A stretch of DNA of 49,672 nt, taken from assembly GCA_013288005.1 (NCBI GenBank), contig JABDCS010000012.1, positions 1-49,672 of the forward strand. The letters run 5' to 3'. The DNA is from Chlamydiota bacterium. Lineage in GTDB: Bacteria > Chlamydiota > Chlamydiia > Chlamydiales > Rhabdochlamydiaceae. The translations under genes were made by a program, and so were the position numbers. Shown piece after piece: positions 26,379-34,350 of this stretch. The notes under the pieces were generated by a model, which saw only the letters and a program-made list of their open reading frames with translations, was not told the origin of the DNA and made no database searches. Each line of letters begins with the position of its first letter. The first letter of the stretch is position 1.

Positions 26379-28019
26379 TCAAATCCACCCCTGAACGATA
26401 GGATATTTCCTTCCTACGCGGAATGCCTTTTTAGAAACGCGTATACCCGGTGGCGCCTGCCGCCTCTTATATTCTGCGCGATGAATACGCCGTACAAGAT
26501 CGACCACCAGCTCAAACGGAAGTTCATATTTCTGTGCGATTTGCTGAGGAGAGAGGTAATCTTCGACATAGGCTTGTAATACCGTATCGACAATCTCGTA
26601 ATCAGGCAGAGAATCCGAGTCTTTCTGTCCATCTCGCAGCTCGGCTGAAGGGGCGCGCTCGATGATTCTATTCGGTATAATTTCCCGCTCTCGATTGATC
26701 CAGCGTGAGAGCGCATAAACGTGTGTTTTCGTCACATCCGAAATAGCCGCTATACCGCCTGCCATATCCCCATAAAGGGTACAATATCCCATTCCCATTT
26801 CACTTTTATTGCCTGTGCTCATGACAACATAGCCCAGTTTATTCGAAATCGCCATCAAGATCATGCCACGAATACGTGCCTGCAGATTTTCTTCTGTTAT
26901 ATCGGGCTCTTTACCCTCAAAAAAAGGCTGCAGGAGCTCTAGATAATCATTAAAAGGTCCCTCGATCGGGATTGTCTTATATTCGATACCCAATGTCTTC
27001 GCTAAAGCCGCGGCATCGTCCCTAGCTTCTTGCGAGCTGTAACGAGAAGGCATATTGATCGCTAAGACATTTTCTTTTCCCAACGCTTCCACGGCAATGC
27101 AAGCTACAAGAGCCGAATCTATGCCCCCCGACAACCCCAAACAGCCTTGTCGAAACCCCAGCTTATAGAAGTAATCCCGTATCCCCAAGACCAAAGCGCT
27201 ATAGAGATCCTGAAGAGGATCATAGTAGAAGGTGCAAGGGCAAGCAGCAGCACCTAAATCGACCAGCATATCATCTTCAGCAAAACCTTTCCCCAGCTGC
27301 CGCAGATGGCCATCTTTGTCCACGCACACACTATATCCATCAAAGACAAGCTGATCATTCCCCCCTACTTGGCAACACAGCACAACGGGACATTGCAAAG
27401 TCTTGGCCGCTTTTGTGCAGACATTCACCCTCATATCAGGCTTTTGGAACTGGTAAGGAGATGCGGAAAGATTGAGCAAAACATCAGGCTTATAGGGCAA
27501 AAGTTCCAACACAGGATCTCGTGGATAACGCGTCGAGCTAATATAGCCAGCATGTTGCCAGATATCTTCGCAGATAATGATCCCTACTTTTTTACCTCTT
27601 AATTTCCAAATCTGCGTCGTGGTGCCCGGTTCAAAGTAGCGTCTTTCATCGAACACATCATAAGTGGGTAATAACCATTTGTCTTGATAGCCGATTAACT
27701 GCCCATCGTCGATTACCGCTGCGCTATTCAATAACGGCTTACCTTTTCCTTCTAAATTAAGCCGAGGTAGTCCCACCACAACCGCTAAACCATACGAACC
27801 ATGCACAATCCTATCTAAGCATTGATCGATTGCCTCAATAAACGAATGGTGTAGGAGAAAATCCGCAGGCGGGTAGCCACAAATAGTCAGTTCAGGAAAA
27901 AGCACAATATCAGCACCCTTTGAACGAGCGCGATCGAGAGTCTGAAGGATTTTATTAGTATTACCCTCCAGATCCCCAATAGTAGGATTAAGTTGCGAAA
28001 CAAGAATGCGCATGCCCAT
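26379..28019 (-). CDS. nadE: Glutamine-dependent NAD+ synthetase
   Basis: NadE amidates nicotinic acid adenine dinucleotide to NAD+, taking ammonia from glutamine. The 546-aa protein has two domains. Residues 1-260 are a nitrilase-type glutaminase with the catalytic Glu in LFPELTICGYPP, Lys in YQDKWLLPTYDVFDERRYF, and Cys in VGIIICEDIWQHAG. The C-terminal half is the synthetase with the P-loop GLSGGIDSALVACIAVEALG and VVMSTGNKSEMGMGYCTLYG. Chlamydiaceae lack NAD synthesis genes, so this supports an environmental chlamydia. It is a single gene with its start about 230 bases from htpG. An alternative ATG lies two codons in, at 28013. Confidence 0.95.
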   Translation of the reverse strand: MGMRILVSQLNPTIGDLEGNTNKILQTLDRARSKGADIVLFPELTICGYPPADFLLHHSFIEAIDQCLDRIVHGSYGLAVVVGLPRLNLEGKGKPLLNSAAVIDDGQLIGYQDKWLLPTYDVFDERRYFEPGTTTQIWKLRGKKVGIIICEDIWQHAGYISSTRYPRDPVLELLPYKPDVLLNLSASPYQFQKPDMRVNVCTKAAKTLQCPVVLCCQVGGNDQLVFDGYSVCVDKDGHLRQLGKGFAEDDMLVDLGAAACPCTFYYDPLQDLYSALVLGIRDYFYKLGFRQGCLGLSGGIDSALVACIAVEALGKENVLAINMPSRYSSQEARDDAAALAKTLGIEYKTIPIEGPFNDYLELLQPFFEGKEPDITEENLQARIRGMILMAISNKLGYVVMSTGNKSEMGMGYCTLYGDMAGGIAAISDVTKTHVYALSRWINREREIIPNRIIERAPSAELRDGQKDSDSLPDYEIVDTVLQAYVEDYLSPQQIAQKYELPFELVVDLVRRIHRAEYKRRQAPPGIRVSKKAFRVGRKYPIVQGWI

Positions 28020-28184
28020 AGATTTACGTTAACATATTTATTTTTAAATGCGAGATTGGTTTTTTAAATAAAAGATAATTATTAACAGAAATCATTCCAA
28101 TTAATACCGATAAAAACATTTTACCAACAATTGAATAAAACTATAACAAGGGATTTATCCTACCATTACCGCAATTTTTGTTTT

Positions 28185-28213
28185 TTCACTTTAAGGCCAT
28201 CTTTCGGTATAAT
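28185..28213 (+). promoter_or_regulatory. Promoter of htpG
   Basis: TTCACT at 28185-28190 and a perfect TATAAT at 28208-28213 are 17 bases apart. The start of transcription would fall near 28220, about 33 bases before the htpG ATG. I saw no CIRCE-type inverted repeat here. The AT-rich 28020-28184 holds nothing else that I can name. Confidence 0.6.
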
Positions 28214-28252
28214 TTCGCCATTACCTTCAAAACAAATGAGGAAGTTTTACCT

Positions 28253-30076
28253 ATGGCACAAGGCAAACTCACGATCCATACAGAAAACATCCTGCCTATT
28301 ATCAAAAAATGGCTTTACTCGGAAAAAGAGATCTTCCTTCGCGAACTGGTCGCTAATGCTTGCGATGCGCTTAATAAGCTCAAAATTTTAGGAGAAGCAG
28401 GAGAAGCCCATCTGCATGATACCGAAATGCGCATCGACATTTCAATCGATAAAGAAAACAAGGCCCTCTTGATTGCCGACACCGGCATTGGCATGACGAG
28501 TGAAGAGGTAGAAAAATACATCGCCCAAGTCGCTTTTTCGGGAGCAGAAGACTTCCTAGCCAAATACAAAGGAAAATCCGAAGGCGATCAGATCATTGGT
28601 CACTTTGGTTTAGGCTTTTACTCCGCCTACATGGTCGCTCAGCAGGTCGAAATCGACACCCTCTCCTACAGACCTAATAGTACAGCCGCCAAGTGGAGTT
28701 GCGATGGCTCATCCGAATACACCCTCGACGTCGGTCAGCGCAGTGCGCGCGGCACCACCATCAAGCTCACTATCGATAAAGAAAACGAGGAGTTTCTCGA
28801 AGAAGCCCGCATCCGTGAGCTCCTAAAACGTTACTCAGGCTTTTTACCCTTCCCGATCTATCTTAATGGCACGCACATCAACCCCCAAGAGCCACTATGG
28901 GTAAAATCTCCCGCTACTTGCTCCGATCAAGACTATCTCGACTTTTATCGCACCCTCTACCCGATGGAAGCAGACCCTGTCTTTTGGATTCACCTCAATG
29001 TGGATTACCCCTTCAACCTCAAAGGCATCCTCTACTTCCCCCGTATGCAGCGTCGCTTCGAGTGGGATAAAAATACCGTCAAACTCTTCTGCAATCGAGT
29101 CTTTGTAGCCGACAATTGTAAAGATCTGCTGCCCGATTATCTCACCATCTTGCGCGGCGCAATCGACAGCCCCGATATCCCTCTCAACGTCTCACGCAGT
29201 TATCTACAGGTCGATCGCACCGTACGCCAAGTCGCTTCCCACATATCGAAGAAAATTGCCGACCGTTTCTCCTCCCTCTATACAACCGACCGGGCAAAGT
29301 TTCTTGCCTGCTGGAACGACATCGAGATGATCGTTAAGCTCGGCATTTTACAAGATGAGAAGTTCTTCGAAAAAGCCCAAGAATTCCTCGTTTGGAAAAC
29401 CTTAAGTGGCGAATGGCTTACTTTAGCCGAATACAAAACTAGGGCCCAAGAGAGTTCTAAAAACAAGATCTTTTATACTACCGATGAAAAAATCGCCCCT
29501 TCTCTCCTCGAACTCTACAAGAGTAAAGGACTCGAAATTCTTGTCGCCAACCCCCACATCGATACCGCCCTTATGAACTATCTCGAAAGCCACGAGAAAG
29601 ATCTCCATTTTCAACGTATCGATGGCAAACTCGACGAAGCCCTGTTGGATACAAGTCGCGAAAAGACCCTTCTCGATGCAGAAGGCAAAACCGAAAGTTC
29701 GCGCCTGGCCGACTTCTTCCGTACCCATCTTACTCATCATAATAAGCTGGAAGTTGAAGCAAAAAGCCTAGCTGCCGATGACCTACCTGCCCTTCTCGTA
29801 GTGGACGAAGAGACCCGTCGATTACGCGATTACTTAGCCCTTTCGGGCCAGGCCATGCCCCCCGGGATGGAAGAAAAGCGCACGTTTGTTCTCAACACCA
29901 ACAATAAACTCATCAATGCCATCTACGGCATGCGCGATAAAAAACCGGAACTAGCGAAAGAAATCACCACCCATCTCTATGATCTCTCTCTTTTAGCCCA
30001 AAAAGGTCTTGAGCCGGCTGCTCTTTCCACTTTTATCGAAAGAAACACCCGCGTTCTCGAAAAACTCCTCTCCTAA
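28253..30076 (+). CDS. htpG: Molecular chaperone HtpG (Hsp90)
   Basis: HtpG is the bacterial Hsp90, an ATP-driven dimeric chaperone in the cytoplasm. From the ATG at 28253 the protein has 607 aa and the usual start AQGKLTIHTENILPIIKKWL. The GHKL ATPase motifs are all present: ELVANACDALNKL, ADTGIGMTSEEV and GHFGLGFYSAYMVA. The middle domain has GILYFPR, NRVFVADNC and the Hsp90 signature-like SPDIPLNVSRSYLQ. GAGGAAG lies nine bases before the start. A longer frame to 28178 would include the promoter and is rejected. A good terminator follows. Confidence 0.96.
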   Translation: MAQGKLTIHTENILPIIKKWLYSEKEIFLRELVANACDALNKLKILGEAGEAHLHDTEMRIDISIDKENKALLIADTGIGMTSEEVEKYIAQVAFSGAEDFLAKYKGKSEGDQIIGHFGLGFYSAYMVAQQVEIDTLSYRPNSTAAKWSCDGSSEYTLDVGQRSARGTTIKLTIDKENEEFLEEARIRELLKRYSGFLPFPIYLNGTHINPQEPLWVKSPATCSDQDYLDFYRTLYPMEADPVFWIHLNVDYPFNLKGILYFPRMQRRFEWDKNTVKLFCNRVFVADNCKDLLPDYLTILRGAIDSPDIPLNVSRSYLQVDRTVRQVASHISKKIADRFSSLYTTDRAKFLACWNDIEMIVKLGILQDEKFFEKAQEFLVWKTLSGEWLTLAEYKTRAQESSKNKIFYTTDEKIAPSLLELYKSKGLEILVANPHIDTALMNYLESHEKDLHFQRIDGKLDEALLDTSREKTLLDAEGKTESSRLADFFRTHLTHHNKLEVEAKSLAADDLPALLVVDEETRRLRDYLALSGQAMPPGMEEKRTFVLNTNNKLINAIYGMRDKKPELAKEITTHLYDLSLLAQKGLEPAALSTFIERNTRVLEKLLS

Positions 30077-30090
30077 TTATATCTTCTTAA

Positions 30091-30121
30091 AGCGCAGGGC
30101 CTTACATCCTGCGCTCTTTTT
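30091..30121 (+). terminator. Rho-independent terminator of htpG
   Basis: AGCGCAGG (30091-30098) and CCTGCGCT (30108-30115) form a perfect 8-bp GC-rich stem with a 9-base loop, followed by CTTTTTC. It starts 14 bases after the htpG stop. Confidence 0.85.
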
Positions 30122-30327
30122 CTTCCCTCTCGCCTCCCTTATAAGCCATTCAACACAAATTACTTGTAAATTTCTTTATTCGCTATCTTGTTAGTTTTAT
30201 AAATACCTTATTATCAATTACGAATCGCATTTTTAATATTAAAATGTTAATTATATGTCAATAAATTGCTTTATTATCATTAAACTGTTAAAATAATATT
30301 ATTAAGATATTAAAATAAGGTAAAATT
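30122..30327 (+). other. Very AT-rich leader of the 825-aa protein gene
   Basis: This stretch is made almost wholly of A and T runs (for example TTATTATCAATTA, TTAATATTAAAATG) from about 30170 on and contains no ORF. Similar blocks precede the 3752-aa gene (34103-34350), the HExxH gene and the gene at 49261. The start codon at 30328 has AAGG eight bases upstream. Confidence 0.6.
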
Positions 30328-32805
30328 ATGACATCCACTATTGGTCCCCTCCAATTATATGGTTCTGAAGGAATCCTAACTTGTCGTGAGCACCAGGGAG
30401 TTGTAGAACGTGATGCTCATATAGCGTGCGCAACTTCTATAAATAATCTTATGAAAGAAATGCAAGATCAAGGCAAATGCGCTCCTGCAAATTTCCATGT
30501 AATGGTTACTGATAATCAAGTTCATTTAACTGATACACACGGTCACATGTACCAGATTGACGTAGGAGGCAATCCTCGATTACAATCCTTAGCCCAAAAT
30601 GTTATTGGAATAGCCAACAACATTTGGCAAGCGCACCAACATCAGTCTCATTCCGCTTTCCCAACTAGCTTTTCTTCTTCTCGTTCAGTTAGCCATATCC
30701 CAACAAGCGCTTCAACCTGCTCTAGCCATAGCCATTGCGCCTCTGCATCACATCTGCCTGCCGCTACTATACCCCCGATGCCCTACCAATTTCCTTTTCG
30801 CGCAGATTCCGCTTCTCCTCCACCAAGTGCTTCGGCAGCTTCTATGAGCAGTAGTGGTCCTATAGCTGGTGCGGCTTCCCATACTCCTTCTCTTCCCTCT
30901 GCTTCTTCTTCACCTGAAGATGACTCCCCCTCTGCGCCCCTGGTCCGCCCATCGCTACAAGATGAATCACCAGTAGGAGATACTTCTAGGAGGATTCCAG
31001 CTCCCCGCTCATTCGGTAGAGAAACTTGCATAGATGAGCGTGCTTTAGGTTCTACCCCCCTCGGACCTCAACATCCTGTAGCTCCATTAGATTCTTCAGC
31101 CAGCTCCTCTTTAGATCCTATACCCTCTCCCTCTCTAGAAGCTGAAGAAGATAGGGAAGCCGCTTCATCCATTGCTATCCTTAATCGTTCTCATGAAGTT
31201 GCCGCCACTTTAAAAGATATGCTAAGTGAGAAAAATAGAGTTCTTACCGAAGCCCTTACTACAAAAACAACAGATCTTGACCAAGCTCATAAAAAAATAG
31301 AAAGTCTAGAGGCAAGTATTTCGACTCATGAAATAAATAGTACCCGGTTAAGCCTTAATATAACGGCTTTACAAAGGCAAATGGAGGAAGGAGAGGCGGA
31401 AACAACTAAACTCAAAAACGAATTAGCTGAGGCTCTTAAAAAGAAAAATGAAGCAATAGAGCGAGCAGATTACAATGGGTTACTACTCGTCCAACTTGAC
31501 AGGAAGATTAAGACTCTTGAAAAACAACTTCAGACAGCTTTATACCAGAAGGCAGGCTTAGAGCAGGATGTAGTACGAGCAAGAGAACAAAGAAGTCAAG
31601 CTGAAGCTGACAGTGCATTGATTCAGAGGCTGTTTGACGATCAAAAACTTCAGTGCGAGCAATTAAAAAAAGAGACTGCAATCTTACGCGAATTATTGAA
31701 CAAGGCCGTAAAGTCACTTGCGGAAGCTAAAAAGGCATTGGAAGATAGCTTTACAGAAATAGACGAACTAAGAAAGCAAGGAACCCTCACCATCGATGAG
31801 ATGAAATTGAGACTTAAGGATTATGAGCGACAGGTTGATCGCCTAACTACCCTCTTAGAAGAAGCTGAAGACGCAAATGCGAATGACATAGCTACGTTTA
31901 TTGTTACACATTTAAATCCTAAAACGGAAAAAATTAAAGAACTCGAAGAGGAATTGAGGAAAGCTAAAGAAGCAACGCAAACTCTGCAAAGGCAATTAGA
32001 GCATGCAAGATCAACTGCTAAGGAGGTTGATGATCAAGAAGAAGACCTCGAACATGCTCAACAGGATGTAGCGCAATTGACAAGGGATTTACATGTTATG
32101 CGTAAAGAAAAAAGGAAGTTAAGTAAAATATTAACTTCTCTTGCTCCTAAAAAAGCTAGAGGCAAAAAGTCACCATCTTCAGCTACACCTGAAAGAATTC
32201 AGCTAAGGAAATCGCTGACGCGCGCCACCCCGTTTAGAGAGCGTTTGAAAGCCTTGCCTGTCACTCCAAAGCCAACTTCCTCCGATACAGCCCATAGATT
32301 AGCTGATCCTTCGAAGCAATTTGGTGACGAGCTTATGAAATTAAGAACCAGTGTTTCTGTAATTCGAGCAGATATCCAACGCATTAGCGAGAGGTTTTTT
32401 AAGGGTAATGGGTGGCATAGAGAAGCCAATGAAGATTTCCAAGATTTGCTGAGTAAGGTGAGAACGAGCAGGAATAACGCTAGATTATCCGTACGATCTT
32501 CTGAGGCAGAAGCTCTAATAGCAGTTCTGGACGCTTTAGAAGCCGCCTTAAGGGACGCTGATATAAGGAATATGAGCTTAGATCCAAAACTAGCATTTTT
32601 GGAAAAACTCAAAGATATCGCTGATGAACGTCTAAGAACGAAGGCAATAGACTCAACGCCCCCTGCCCTCAGCTCTTCTTCTTCAACCCCACCCGCTTCC
32701 CCCAGATCTGGTGAAGCAGGCTCTTTGCCCCCTGATGGGCCTTCTGAACCATCTTCTCCCATCGATGGATATTCTGACGATGGATATGAAACCACCTTCC
32801 CATGA
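30328..32805 (+). CDS. Coiled-coil protein with shared N-terminal module, candidate effector
   Basis: Nothing here matches a characterised family. The 825-aa protein has four zones. Residues 1-105 form a compact module (QLYGSEGILTCREH, ER, AC, LMKEMQDQG, VHLTD, LAQNV...NNIW) that recurs at the start of the 3752-aa protein encoded 1.5 kb downstream. Residues 106-280 are Ser/Pro/Ala-rich and low in complexity. Residues 280-605 are a long heptad-type coiled coil rich in Glu, Lys, Leu and Ala. A basic patch PKKARGKKS at about 608 follows, then a helical segment (about 660-790) and a second Ser/Pro-rich tail. There is no Sec signal or membrane segment. A type III-secreted, host-targeted role is inferred from layout alone. 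Confidence 0.85.
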   Translation: MTSTIGPLQLYGSEGILTCREHQGVVERDAHIACATSINNLMKEMQDQGKCAPANFHVMVTDNQVHLTDTHGHMYQIDVGGNPRLQSLAQNVIGIANNIWQAHQHQSHSAFPTSFSSSRSVSHIPTSASTCSSHSHCASASHLPAATIPPMPYQFPFRADSASPPPSASAASMSSSGPIAGAASHTPSLPSASSSPEDDSPSAPLVRPSLQDESPVGDTSRRIPAPRSFGRETCIDERALGSTPLGPQHPVAPLDSSASSSLDPIPSPSLEAEEDREAASSIAILNRSHEVAATLKDMLSEKNRVLTEALTTKTTDLDQAHKKIESLEASISTHEINSTRLSLNITALQRQMEEGEAETTKLKNELAEALKKKNEAIERADYNGLLLVQLDRKIKTLEKQLQTALYQKAGLEQDVVRAREQRSQAEADSALIQRLFDDQKLQCEQLKKETAILRELLNKAVKSLAEAKKALEDSFTEIDELRKQGTLTIDEMKLRLKDYERQVDRLTTLLEEAEDANANDIATFIVTHLNPKTEKIKELEEELRKAKEATQTLQRQLEHARSTAKEVDDQEEDLEHAQQDVAQLTRDLHVMRKEKRKLSKILTSLAPKKARGKKSPSSATPERIQLRKSLTRATPFRERLKALPVTPKPTSSDTAHRLADPSKQFGDELMKLRTSVSVIRADIQRISERFFKGNGWHREANEDFQDLLSKVRTSRNNARLSVRSSEAEALIAVLDALEAALRDADIRNMSLDPKLAFLEKLKDIADERLRTKAIDSTPPALSSSSSTPPASPRSGEAGSLPPDGPSEPSSPIDGYSDDGYETTFP

Positions 32806-32866
32806 TCCATCTTCTGGAGTTGCAGCAGTATAAAGCCAGCCGAATTAAGAGAGATGAGCTAGCCAC

Positions 32867-34102
32867 TCATCTCTTAGCTGAAATAGAGGGCGCTTCATCG
32901 AAGAAGTCTCCTCTATTATCCATACCGAAGATGTTGCAGGATGTCGCGGTAAGATCTACCACAAAGACAGCATTCACCGAAGCACTTTTAGCTAGGTACC
33001 ATAACTTAGAAGGCTCTTCTGCGTGCCTAGGACGTGACCCCCACGACCCATCCCCTAGGTAGATAATCCCTGTTGGATCCTCCTTCCCTTCTCGAATAGG
33101 AACGGAGCGCTTATAGACATGGCAATGATGCTCGAAAGCCGCCTGTATCCCCCCTTCTTCAAAAAGACCTACCCAAGAAGTGCGGACCCTAGTTGGTGAG
33201 GGCCGATCAAAGGCGTTAACCCCCGGGAAAGCGGGAACATGGTAGACTGCCATTTTATAAGGAGTCTGCTTGTGGGCTTGCAATTCACTCCCTAACCACT
33301 CTCTTTGCCTCTCTTCCATCTTATGCGTATGCCCAGAATCTAGCAGAAAAAGACTTAAGTAATTCCCTACATCCAAAGTTCGATACGCTTGCATCTTTTC
33401 ATCAAACCCAAAAAGGTCGTAAAAGAGTGATCTTGGGGTCTCTCCCCTCGAGAACTTTTCAAAATTCCCTCGTACATCATGATTACCGACTACAGGAACA
33501 AGGGGGATCAGCCTACCCTCTTGATCGACCATTTGATCTGTCCAGGTGGACAGAAAAGTTTTCCACCGCTCCCAATCGCTATTTTTATTGAGTAAATGAA
33601 GAAGGTTAGAAATATGACCATGGGCATAGGCAATATCCCCTCCCAAAACCACAAAAGAGGGATTTTGCTGAGCTACAGCAGCATTCATCTGTTGAAAAAG
33701 GTCCTCGTTGGAATAGGCATCTCCTCCTACAACAAAGCGTAAAGGACTCTCCAGGGTCGCAGGAAGAGTCCGGAATCGAAACGGGCCTATTGCTTTGTCC
33801 TGCGCCTTTTCAAGCCAAAAAGCATATTCCGTATGGGGTTTTAGATGGGATAGCTCCACCCTCTGTAATTTTGCCAAGCCACCCCGCAATCGCTCAATTT
33901 GGGCTTCAGCGTGCATTTTAGGCCCATAGCCTCTCTTTTCAACCTCTGCATAATAAAGAATACGATCGGGACCTCTCTCCTTCTCTAACCAATGAACGAT
34001 CATTTCCGACGAAGGGTCTCCTTTCAACGTTAGATAGACCGCAATGGGCTTAGCTACTAGAGCCTGAGTAACTAAGAGAAAGACGAGAAAAACAATATGC
34101 AT
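32867..34102 (-). CDS. Secreted purple-acid-phosphatase-like metallophosphoesterase
   Basis: The 411-aa protein starts with a signal peptide (MHIVFLVFLLVTQALVAKP), so it would act in the periplasm or outside. A fibronectin III-like N-terminal domain (about 20-115, with LSHLKPHTEYAFWLE) precedes a dinuclear-metal phosphatase domain: FVVGGDAY, VLGGDIAYAHG, VVGNHDVRG, AVYHVPAFPG and EHHCHVYKRS. These match the five ligand blocks of purple acid phosphatases. The first block is GDAY where GDxG is usual. AGGTGG lies seven bases before the ATG. It lies antisense between the two coiled-coil genes, which breaks them into separate transcripts, and faces away from the larger gene. Substrate unknown; phosphate scavenging is likely. 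Confidence 0.88.
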   Translation of the reverse strand: MHIVFLVFLLVTQALVAKPIAVYLTLKGDPSSEMIVHWLEKERGPDRILYYAEVEKRGYGPKMHAEAQIERLRGGLAKLQRVELSHLKPHTEYAFWLEKAQDKAIGPFRFRTLPATLESPLRFVVGGDAYSNEDLFQQMNAAVAQQNPSFVVLGGDIAYAHGHISNLLHLLNKNSDWERWKTFLSTWTDQMVDQEGRLIPLVPVVGNHDVRGNFEKFSRGETPRSLFYDLFGFDEKMQAYRTLDVGNYLSLFLLDSGHTHKMEERQREWLGSELQAHKQTPYKMAVYHVPAFPGVNAFDRPSPTRVRTSWVGLFEEGGIQAAFEHHCHVYKRSVPIREGKEDPTGIIYLGDGSWGSRPRHAEEPSKLWYLAKSASVNAVFVVDLTATSCNIFGMDNRGDFFDEAPSISAKR

Positions 34103-34350
34103 ATAAGTCCACCTATTAGAGTGGCTTATACAAATAACTATCTTTTTAATCCTCTTATTATTTCAAGATATTGGTTATTAATAGTTTATAAATAATATCC
34201 TTAAGTTATTGAAAACTAGAGAGATCCAATAGCTATCTTTATTTAAAATAAACAAATAATTAATTGATTAAGAATAATACTAATGATAAAATATTTATAA
34301 CGTTTAATAATATATTTAATGAATTCGCCTAATTAAGGTTTATAAAAGCT
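34103..34350 (+). other. Very AT-rich divergent leader between phosphatase and giant gene
   Basis: The stretch is dominated by A/T words such as TAATTAATTGATTAAG and TTTAATAATATATTTAATG. It contains no ORF and no clear consensus promoter pair that I could choose among the many AT-rich candidates. It must carry promoters for both the minus-strand phosphatase and the plus-strand 3752-aa protein. Confidence 0.6.

Noticed and set aside
32199..32810. 203-codon open frame on the minus strand opposite the 825-aa gene
   Set aside because: It is antisense to a frame with clear module and heptad structure; its Ser/Leu-rich product mirrors the Glu/Lys codons of the coiled coil and has no ribosome site.
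32802..33062. 86-codon plus-strand ORF after the 825-aa gene
   Set aside because: It overlaps the phosphatase C-terminus in antisense and lacks independent support.
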